11,816 nucleotides of DNA from an uncultured Bacilli bacterium. GTDB lineage: Bacteria; Bacillota_I; Bacilli_A; RF39; UBA660. The stretch's first letter is position 1, and every line of letters begins with the position of its first letter. The stretch spans positions 1-11,816 of the forward strand of contig CANQXB010000021.1 in the NCBI GenBank assembly GCA_947627805.1. The letters are read 5' to 3'. The notes beneath the pieces are model-generated. The model was not told the DNA's origin, ran no database searches, and saw only the letters and a program-made list of their open reading frames with translations. Below are positions 7,751 through 11,816 of the stretch, in pieces. Position numbers and translations under genes: made by a program.

Positions 7751-7759
7751 TGTTATAAT
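7751..7759 (+). promoter_or_regulatory. Extended -10 promoter of the aminopeptidase gene
   Basis: TGTTATAAT gives a perfect -10 (7754-7759) with the TGn extension; the -35 region is AT-only and weak. The inferred start near 7766 leaves a leader of about 10 nt that begins at the GGTGA ribosome binding site, and excludes the ATG at 7764 as start. Confidence 0.5.
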
Positions 7760-7775
7760 TTTAATGGTGAAGATA

Positions 7776-8966
7776 ATGGAAGATAAATATATTAAATTGT
7801 TATTAGAAGGATGTTTAAAAATAGATAAAAAGACTCCTCTTTTTATTAGTTATTCTTTGATTAGTCGGCCTTTTGTAATGAAATTAAAAGAATATGCTGA
7901 AGAGTTAGGGGTTAAAGATATTTATTTAGATGAAAAAAATCCTTATGAAATCTATTATGTTTTAAATAATAGTAGTTTAAAAGAAATTGAAAATAATTCT
8001 TTATTCAACTGCCATATTTGGGATGAATATGCCAAGAAAAATGCGGCCTTTTTAATGTTAGAAAGTGAAATTCCTAATTTAATGGAAGATATAGAACCAG
8101 GTAAAATAGCGAAAGTAGCTGATTTAAAATTAAAAAGTAAACCAATATATCGGAGTAAACAATTAAAGGGAGAAATTCCTTGGTGTATAGCCGTAGTGCC
8201 AAATTCTTTATGGGCTCAAAAAATACTTCCTAATAGTAAAGCCCCTTTAGAGGACTTTTGGAACATTTTAGGAGATATTTGCATGTTTAAAGAAGGTAAT
8301 CCTCTTAAGAATTGGGAAAAATTCTTAATTAAACAACAAAAATTAGAAGATAAATTAAATGCTTTAAAAATTAGTAAATTATATTATAAAAATAAATTAG
8401 GAACTGATTTAGAAATAACTTTAAATGAAAAGGCTTTGTGGCGAAGTGCAGCGAGTGATAAATGGTTAGTAAATATGCCTAGTTATGAAATATTTACTAC
8501 TCCGGATTATCGCAAGACTAAAGGTATTGTTTATAGTTCTAAGCCTTTAGTTTATAATGGTCAAACAATTAAAGATTTTTATGTTAAATTTGATAGGGGT
8601 AAAGTTGTATCTAGTAAAGCTAAAGTTGGTAATGCAACTTTAAAAAAATTAATTCAAAGTTCTACATTAATGGCTTCTTTAGGAGAAGTTGCTTTAGTAG
8701 ATTATAATTCTCCTATATCTAATACTAATTTAGTTTTTGAAACTACTTTAATTGATGAAAATGCCTCTTGTCATTTAGCTTTAGGTAGTGGTTTTATGGA
8801 ATGTATTTTAAATGGTAATAAAAAAACTCCTAAAGAATTAAAAGCTCTAGGAGTTAATACCGCTACTAATCATGTGGATTTTATGATTGGTACTTCTGAT
8901 TTAACAATTGAAGCTGATACAATTAAAGGTAGAATTATAATTATGAAAGATGGAAATCTTGTTGTT
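7776..8966 (+). CDS. M29 family metallo-aminopeptidase (AmpS/AmpT-like)
   Basis: The 397-aa cytoplasmic enzyme belongs to the thermophilic/M29 aminopeptidases, which use two metal ions to remove N-terminal residues from peptides. Metal ligands align by motif and spacing: E238 in NMPSYEIFTTP, E304 in SLGEVALVDY, H333 in ENASCHLALG, and H366/D368 in NHVDFMIG. The intervals 66, 29, 33 and 2 match those of characterised members. The residue seven after H333, which is the active-site Tyr in Thermus AmpT, is Phe here (F340). Length is close to the usual 400-410. I place the start at ATG 7776, preceded by GGTGA (7766-7770); an in-frame ATG at 7764 lies within that ribosome binding site and almost touches the -10 box. 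The stop at 8967-8969 sits inside the terminator hairpin. Confidence 0.88.
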
Positions 8967-8984
8967 TAAAAAACAACAAATTTG
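8959..8984 (+). terminator. Hairpin at the end of the aminopeptidase gene
   Basis: TTGTTGTTT (8959-8967) and AAACAACAA (8971-8979) form a perfect 9-bp stem with an AAA loop, followed by ATTTG and, farther on, T-rich sequence. It contains the aminopeptidase stop codon and lies between converging genes, so it may also slow minus-strand transcription; the U-tract is poor on both sides. Confidence 0.5.
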
Positions 8985-8985
8985 T

Positions 8986-9465
8986 TCATCTTTTTCTTTT
9001 AAAATCATTTTCTTCTTTTGTTAGTTCAAATAAACTAGCTTCTTTAACCCAATAGACAAAAGAATTATAACCATCAATATTAGCATATAATCCTTTGATA
9101 ATATCAGAATTAAAAGAAGGTATTTCTTTTTTAACTTCTATAATTAAATCTTCTTCTGGATATATTATTCCTAAAGATTGAAAATTAGAAATTACTTTTT
9201 GCATAATGGTATCATAAATTAGTTTAGCTTCCTCATTAAAAGCCTGGTGATATTCTTCTTTGGTTAAATTATTATTCATTTCAATAGAGGGCTTATATTT
9301 TGTAGCTAAAACCCAAGTATAAGCAAATTTAATATTTTCGGCAAATTGGTCATTAAAGTCATATTCAGTTTTATCTAATTTATTTAAAATAATATATTTA
9401 TTATCTTTATTAACAATATCAAATAAATCAAATAATAATTTAACTGTATCAAATTCAAAATTCAT
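8986..9465 (-). CDS. Hypothetical soluble acidic protein
   Basis: The 159-aa protein is unrecognised. It has no signal peptide or membrane helix and appears mainly helical, starting MNFEFDTVKLLFDLFDIVNK. A Glu-rich middle (KEEYHQAFNEEAKLIYDTIM) leads to a strand-like IIYPEEDLIIEVKKEIPSF and an aromatic YNSFVYWVKEASLFEL near the end; the terminus is basic (FKRKR). An in-frame ATG five codons upstream (9480) is disfavoured because the GAGGT ribosome binding site falls between the two ATGs and serves the one at 9465. The stop is TGA, the only gene here that uses it, which helps identify the genetic code. It converges with the aminopeptidase gene and diverges from the secreted-protein genes. Confidence 0.65.
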   Translation of the reverse strand: MNFEFDTVKLLFDLFDIVNKDNKYIILNKLDKTEYDFNDQFAENIKFAYTWVLATKYKPSIEMNNNLTKEEYHQAFNEEAKLIYDTIMQKVISNFQSLGIIYPEEDLIIEVKKEIPSFNSDIIKGLYANIDGYNSFVYWVKEASLFELTKEENDFKRKR

Positions 9466-9484
9466 AATCGAATACCTCATTTAA

Positions 9485-9493
9485 ATTTTAGCA
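9485..9493 (-). promoter_or_regulatory. Possible extended -10 for the minus-strand hypothetical gene
   Basis: On the minus strand TGCTAAAAT forms an extended -10 (TAAAAT at 9490-9485) about 20 nt before the start codon at 9465. No good -35 box is seen. Confidence 0.35.
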
Positions 9494-9540
9494 TATTTAA
9501 TTTTATTTTAATAGTTGCTATTTTATTATTATTATAATAT

Positions 9541-9690
9541 TTTAAGTTTACCATCGCACATTTACAACTTTTTAACAACATAAGAAAAATTCTTTTGACC
9601 ACCGGGGGGGGTATTATATAATAAAAGTATCAATAGATAAAAGATAATATAATAGTTAAGTTATTAACAGAAAGGAGAGATTAAAATTAT
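9541..9690 (+). repeat. Upstream regulatory repeat, copy 1
   Basis: This stretch recurs at 10804-10964. It begins with a 20-bp block identical in both copies (TTTAAGTTTACCATCGCACA, 9541-9560), continues with the shared TTTACAACTTTTTAACA, then the poly-G promoter, and from the -10 to the ATG is identical except for one base. Copy 2 carries an extra 11 nt (CGCACAAACCA) after the 20-bp block. Such conservation of noncoding sequence next to a duplicated gene implies either a recent duplication of the whole unit or selection on regulatory sites. Confidence 0.85.
9595..9622 (+). promoter_or_regulatory. Promoter with an 8-G homopolymer in its spacer (putative phase-variable), copy 1
   Basis: TTGACC (9595-9600) and TATAAT (9617-9622) are separated by 16 nt made of ACC, eight G (9604-9611) and TATTA. 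Slipped-strand gain or loss of a G would change the spacing directly; one added G would give the optimal 17. The inferred start near 9629 gives a leader of about 60 nt, unusually long for this window. A second TATAAT at 9648-9653 lacks a -35 box. Confidence 0.7.
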
Positions 9691-10341
9691 ATGAATGGAG
9701 AAGAAAGGAAAATATTAATAAGTAGTATAGTATTGGTAGTAACACTAATATTAGTAGTCGTAGGAACCACTTATGCATTCTTTAGTTTACAAATAGAAGG
9801 AGAAGAAACAACAACCAATGTCGAGTTAACAGCAGGAGAACAAAATGAAATAACCTTAAGTGGCGGAATAACAAATTATCATATTAATCTAGATGTAAGT
9901 GATATGACAGAAGATAAAAAAGGGACATCTTATTATGGAACAACCGATAGCAACAAGAAATATGAAAAAGAGTGGGTTTCAGCACTTCAAGATATAGGAA
10001 CATTTACCAAGAAAGGTACATTAACTGAGGAATATGGCTGTTATGTTGATATAAATATCGATTTAGGCGGAAATATGGCTGGATTACTACGAGATAATGA
10101 ATTATTTTTATATGTACAGCAAAGAGAAGGTATTGGGATGAACCATGATTTATCAGAAGACACTGGTAAACAAGAATTCGAATTCAATTTAAGTAATTCC
10201 AATATGGAGCCAATCCAAGCTTATTTAGTATTTTATAATACCTATAATGACCAAAGTTATTTAGCTGGGAAAGAATTAACAGTAAGTATAAAAATAGATA
10301 ATTTTAGATGTATCAATACTCCACATGTATTTCCTGAGTAG
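9691..10341 (+). CDS. Secreted protein with SipW/TasA-type signal peptide, copy 1
   Basis: The 216-aa protein begins with a charged MNGEERK, a hydrophobic core (residues 8-24) and GTTYAFFS, the pattern of SipW-dependent signal peptides of TasA/camelysin-type proteins; cleavage after A29 is likely. The mature part is Thr/Gly/Asn/Asp-rich and apparently beta-stranded, with no membrane anchor or sortase motif. Two cysteines, C117 (EEYGCYVDI) and C207 (DNFRCINT), are conserved in the second copy and could form a disulfide. By analogy with TasA it may be a surface or matrix fibre component, but homology of the mature part is not established. A strong AGAAAGGAGAGA ribosome binding site precedes the ATG. 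Codons end in A or C (ACC, GTC, AAC) more often than in upstream genes, a possible sign of different origin. Transcription comes from the poly-G promoter and ends at 10422-10442. Confidence 0.8.
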   Translation: MNGEERKILISSIVLVVTLILVVVGTTYAFFSLQIEGEETTTNVELTAGEQNEITLSGGITNYHINLDVSDMTEDKKGTSYYGTTDSNKKYEKEWVSALQDIGTFTKKGTLTEEYGCYVDINIDLGGNMAGLLRDNELFLYVQQREGIGMNHDLSEDTGKQEFEFNLSNSNMEPIQAYLVFYNTYNDQSYLAGKELTVSIKIDNFRCINTPHVFPE

Positions 10342-10421
10342 AAAAAATCATAGAAATTTTATGAATATCTCTTTAAATTATAAACAAACAAATATATAAA
10401 TTTATAGGATTAAAAAATAAT

Positions 10422-10442
10422 AAACCAGAGAAATCTGGTTTT
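10422..10442 (+). terminator. Terminator after secreted protein copy 1
   Basis: AAACCAGA (10422-10429) and TCTGGTTT (10434-10441) form a perfect 8-bp stem with a GAAA tetraloop, ending in a short T run. Upstream of it, part of the 3' flank (around 10370-10415) resembles the 3' flank of copy 2 (around 11625-11665). Confidence 0.7.
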
Positions 10443-10487
10443 AAAATTGCGAAAATTAAGAAGTTTTGACAAGGTTTGTCGAAAGTG

Positions 10488-10515
10488 TTGCAAAGTAAAA
10501 AAATATCACTAAAAT
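10488..10515 (+). promoter_or_regulatory. Promoter of the putative toxin mRNA
   Basis: TTGCAA (10488-10493) and TAAAAT (10510-10515) are spaced by 16 nt; the inferred start is near 10522. The leader that follows (about 75 nt) can fold locally as CGAGA/TCTCG (10524-10528 with 10536-10540) or, exclusively, as CCTCGA with TCGGGG (10521-10526 with 10551-10556, one G-U pair). Confidence 0.5.
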
Positions 10516-10596
10516 ATAGTCCTCGAGATGAGAAGTCTCGCCTTACTCTTTCGGGGGTTTTGGAAACAAAATCTTGTTGAAAGGTAGGTGGTTTTG

Positions 10597-10707
10597 ATGA
10601 AATTAGTAATACTTGTATTATTTAAGTTCATTTCTTTGATAATAGACAACATGTTTAAAGCAAAAAAAGATGCTACCTCAGTTCGAATTGATATTCGAAT
10701 AAAGTAG
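10597..10707 (+). CDS. Putative type I toxin peptide, 36 aa
   Basis: The peptide starts MKLVILVLFKFISLIID and ends with a polar basic tail including KAKKD and RIDIRIK. One short hydrophobic helix (residues 3-20) followed by a charged tail is the usual build of membrane-acting type I toxins (Ibs, Fst, TxpA/BsrG groups); there is no convincing sequence match, and the likeness of MKLVILVL to Ibs starts may be chance. A strong ribosome binding site (AAGGTAGGTGG, 10581-10591) precedes the ATG. The plus transcript, about 10522 to 10797, would be near 275 nt. Its 3' third is covered by an oppositely transcribed RNA with its own promoter and terminator, the arrangement of bsrG/SR4 and txpA/RatA. It lies between the two secreted-protein paralogues. 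Confidence 0.55.
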   Translation: MKLVILVLFKFISLIIDNMFKAKKDATSVRIDIRIK

Positions 10708-10709
10708 CA
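10662..10709 (-). terminator. Terminator of the antisense RNA
   Basis: TGCTAC (10671-10676) pairs with GTAGCA (10704-10709), and TTCGAAT (10682-10688) with ATTCGAA (10693-10699) across a small internal loop. Read on the minus strand the hairpin is followed by TC and seven T (10668-10662), a textbook U-tract. On the plus strand A-rich sequence follows, so it works in the minus direction only. Confidence 0.8.
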
Positions 10710-10743
10710 AAAACCCATTAGGCGATGATAACTCATCTCCATT
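10662..10743 (-). ncRNA. Putative antisense antitoxin RNA, about 82 nt
   Basis: The minus-strand promoter at 10750-10778 predicts a 5' end near 10743, and the terminator at 10662-10709 sets the 3' end. The RNA would carry a 5' hairpin (GATGA/TCATC, 10724-10728 with 10733-10737, 4-nt loop) and the terminator hairpin. It is fully complementary to the last fifteen or so codons and the 3' untranslated part of the peptide mRNA, so it could promote duplex formation and decay or block translation. A reading frame begins at its 5' end (10742), but it has no ribosome binding site and runs through the terminator, so I treat it as noncoding. Confidence 0.55.
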
Positions 10744-10749
10744 AATTAG

Positions 10750-10778
10750 ATTATACCAAAATGATAGATATTATTCAA
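10750..10778 (-). promoter_or_regulatory. Promoter of the antisense RNA
   Basis: On the minus strand TTGAAT (10778-10773), a 17-nt spacer and a perfect TATAAT (10755-10750) preceded by TGG form one of the best promoters of the window. It is stronger by consensus than the opposing toxin promoter, as expected for an antitoxin. Confidence 0.75.
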
Positions 10779-10797
10779 GGTATCTATCATTTTATTT
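10758..10797 (+). terminator. Terminator of the putative toxin mRNA
   Basis: A 13-bp perfect stem (10758-10770 with 10781-10793, core ATGATAGATA/TATCTATCAT) with a 10-nt loop is followed by ATTTAAA. The loop contains the -35 box of the antisense promoter. Confidence 0.75.
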
Positions 10798-10803
10798 AAA
10801 TAC

Positions 10804-10964
10804 TTTAAGTTTACCATCGCACACGCACAAACCATTTACAACTTTTTAACAGAAGCAGAAAAAAATTTTTGACTCTGGGGGGGGGTATTATATAATAAAA
10901 GTATCAATAGATAAAAGATAATATAATGGTTAAGTTATTAACAGAAAGGAGAGATTAAAATTAT
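10804..10964 (+). repeat. Upstream regulatory repeat, copy 2
   Basis: Second copy of the unit described at 9541-9690. The identical 20-bp block is at 10804-10823, followed by the 11-nt insertion, the poly-G promoter and the nearly identical leader and ribosome binding site. Confidence 0.85.
10869..10896 (+). promoter_or_regulatory. Promoter with a 9-G homopolymer in its spacer (putative phase-variable), copy 2
   Basis: TTGACT (10869-10874) and TATAAT (10891-10896) are separated by 16 nt made of CT, nine G (10877-10885) and TATTA. The spacer total equals copy 1 although the G run is longer by one, because the flank is shorter by one. Confidence 0.7.
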
Positions 10965-11612
10965 ATGAATGGAGAAGAAAGAAAAATATTAATAAGTAGT
11001 ATAGTATTGGTGGTAACATTAATATTAGTTGTAGTAGGAACCACTTATGCCTTCTTTAGTTTACAAATAGAAGGAGAAAATACAACAACTAATGTCGAGT
11101 TAATAGCTGGAGAACAAAATGAAATAACCTTAAGTGGCGGAATAACAAATTATCATATTAATCTAGATGTAAGTGATATGACCGAGGACAAAAGAGGGTA
11201 TGAATATTATGGAACAACCGATAGCAATAAGAAATATGAAACTGAATTGGTTTCAGCATATCAAGATATAGGAACATTTACCAAGAAAGGGACATTAACT
11301 GAGGAATATGGTTGTTATGTTGATATAAATATCGATTTAGGTGGAAACATGGCTGAATTACTTCAAAATGGTGATTTGAGATTAGAAGTAAAACAAGGAA
11401 GTTTTTCTGAAGGTTATGATTTATCAGAATACACTGGTAAACAAGAATTCAAATTCAATTTAAGTAATTCCAATATGGAGCCAATCAAAGCGTATTTACG
11501 ATTTGATAATCGAGATGATGACCAAAGTTATTTAGCCGGAAAAGAATTAACAGTAAGTATAAAAATAGACAATTTTAGATGTACTAATACTCCATTTGGT
11601 TACCCAACCTAG
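10965..11612 (+). CDS. Secreted protein with SipW/TasA-type signal peptide, copy 2
   Basis: The 215-aa paralogue of the gene at 9691 has an identical signal peptide region (residues 1-38, GTTYAFFS included) and the same two cysteines (C117 and C206). Over residues 1-130 I count eight differences from copy 1 (39, 47, 77, 79, 80, 93, 95, 99). Residues 131-151 are largely replaced and one residue shorter (copy 1 LLRDNELFLYVQQREGIGMN, copy 2 LLQNGDLRLEVKQGSFSEG). The next stretch, GKQEFxFNLSNSNMEPIxAYL, is conserved; 178-185 differ again, YLAGKELTVSIKIDNFRC is identical, and the last few residues differ. The alternation of fixed and variable blocks suggests surface-exposed loops. It has its own poly-G promoter, AGAAAGGAGAGA ribosome binding site and downstream terminator, so it is expressed independently of copy 1. 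Confidence 0.8.
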   Translation: MNGEERKILISSIVLVVTLILVVVGTTYAFFSLQIEGENTTTNVELIAGEQNEITLSGGITNYHINLDVSDMTEDKRGYEYYGTTDSNKKYETELVSAYQDIGTFTKKGTLTEEYGCYVDINIDLGGNMAELLQNGDLRLEVKQGSFSEGYDLSEYTGKQEFKFNLSNSNMEPIKAYLRFDNRDDDQSYLAGKELTVSIKIDNFRCTNTPFGYPT

Positions 11613-11704
11613 TAATAATAACATTCCTTTAAATTACAACAATTATATAAATTTATAGAATTAAAAGATTTATTAATAGTTAAACTATAATTTATTACTA
11701 ATAT

Positions 11705-11730
11705 AAGGTATTGAAAAGATACCTTTTTTT
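11705..11730 (+). terminator. Rho-independent terminator after secreted protein copy 2
   Basis: AAGGTAT (11705-11711) and ATACCTT (11719-11725) form a 7-bp stem with a 7-nt loop, continuing into an uninterrupted T run to 11730. Confidence 0.85.
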
Positions 11731-11761
11731 CTTATAAATATTTTTCTTATTATTTAAAATA

Positions 11762-11770
11762 TGGTAAAAT
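11762..11770 (+). promoter_or_regulatory. Extended -10 promoter of the next gene
   Basis: TGGTAAAAT (TAAAAT at 11765-11770) lies 44 nt before the ATG that ends the window; the -35 region is only T-rich. No G run is present, so this gene is not controlled like the two secreted-protein genes. Confidence 0.4.
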
Positions 11771-11813
11771 AAATACACAGAAAAAAATATTATTTATAAA
11801 GAAGAGTGATATT

Positions 11814-11816
11814 ATG
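11814..11816 (+). CDS. Start codon of a further gene, cut by the window end
   Basis: Only the ATG is present. GAAGAGTGA (11801-11809) is a plausible ribosome binding site, and a promoter and a terminator lie upstream, so a real gene start is likely. Nothing can be said about the product. Confidence 0.45.

Noticed and set aside
8986..8988. TGA read as Trp (mycoplasma-type code)
   Set aside because: Trp is consistently TGG in the window, and reading through this TGA would run into the terminator hairpin and the convergent aminopeptidase gene.
9648..9653. Second TATAAT downstream of the poly-G promoter
   Set aside because: No -35 box exists at a suitable distance, whereas the TATAAT at 9617 has a 5/6 -35 match at 16 nt.
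10466..10480. TTGACA at 10466 as the toxin promoter -35
   Set aside because: No -10-like hexamer occurs 16-18 nt downstream; TTGCAA/TAAAAT just after it is a better pair. The site is also part of a small hairpin, GACAA/TTGTC.
10509..10742. 77-codon minus-strand frame across the toxin-like locus
   Set aside because: It starts next to the antisense RNA's 5' end but has no ribosome binding site and runs straight through the strong minus-strand terminator at 10662-10709; the noncoding antisense reading is better supported.
9541..10964. Promoter inversion by a recombinase as the switching mechanism
   Set aside because: The repeats upstream of the two genes are direct, not inverted, and no recombinase gene is present; homopolymer slippage is the simpler reading.
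1..11816. CRISPR arrays, tRNA or rRNA genes, insertion sequences
   Set aside because: No regularly spaced repeats, no cloverleaf or rRNA-like sequence and no transposase frame were found on either strand.

Overview
The window is very AT-rich DNA (by eye roughly a quarter G+C) from a low-GC Gram-positive bacterium. TAA and TAG are the usual stops, Trp is encoded by TGG, and one gene (minus strand, stop at 8986) ends in TGA, so the standard bacterial code is favoured over the mycoplasma code. Superoxide reductase, an M29 aminopeptidase, LysM and histidine-phosphatase genes, and secreted proteins with a TasA/SipW-like signal peptide fit an anaerobic, gut-type Firmicute or a Mollicutes-related Bacilli lineage. 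This placement is inference; no rRNA or tRNA is visible.

Positions 1-7473 hold housekeeping and hypothetical genes, all on the plus strand: a PcfJ-like protein (94-1554), a histidine phosphatase (1659-2318), an unknown basic protein (2362-3285), a class I desulfoferrodoxin/superoxide reductase (3379-3750), a PH-like domain protein (3768-4211), an overlapping membrane-anchored protein (4186-5280), a three-LysM protein that starts with TTG (5328-5777), a terminator, and a five-helix membrane protein with a large extracytoplasmic domain (5866-7473). Several promoters lie so close to the start codon that the inferred leaders are only about 10-16 nt. Positions 7474-9480 hold a 56-aa minus-strand protein with a strong extended -10 promoter, an M29 aminopeptidase, and a convergent unknown minus-strand gene.

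Positions 9481-11816 are the most interesting part. Two tandem paralogues (9691-10341 and 10965-11612, start-to-start 1274 bp) encode secreted proteins with a SipW/TasA-type signal peptide. Each is driven by a near-consensus promoter whose -35/-10 spacer is mostly one run of G (8 G in copy 1, 9 G in copy 2). In this AT-rich sequence such runs are conspicuous, and the layout is the one used by slipped-strand phase-variable promoters such as Neisseria porA. The two proteins are almost identical over the first 130 residues and then diverge in discrete blocks between conserved segments, as expected for exposed surface regions under diversification.

Between the two paralogues is a compact locus (about 10488-10797) with the layout of a type I toxin-antitoxin module: a promoter, a structured leader, a strong ribosome binding site, a 36-codon hydrophobic/basic peptide and a terminator on the plus strand; and on the minus strand a near-consensus promoter and a terminator that define an antisense RNA of about 82 nt over the 3' end of the peptide gene. 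The antisense -35 box lies in the loop of the plus-strand terminator. The last three bases of the window are the start codon of a further gene with its own promoter and ribosome binding site.
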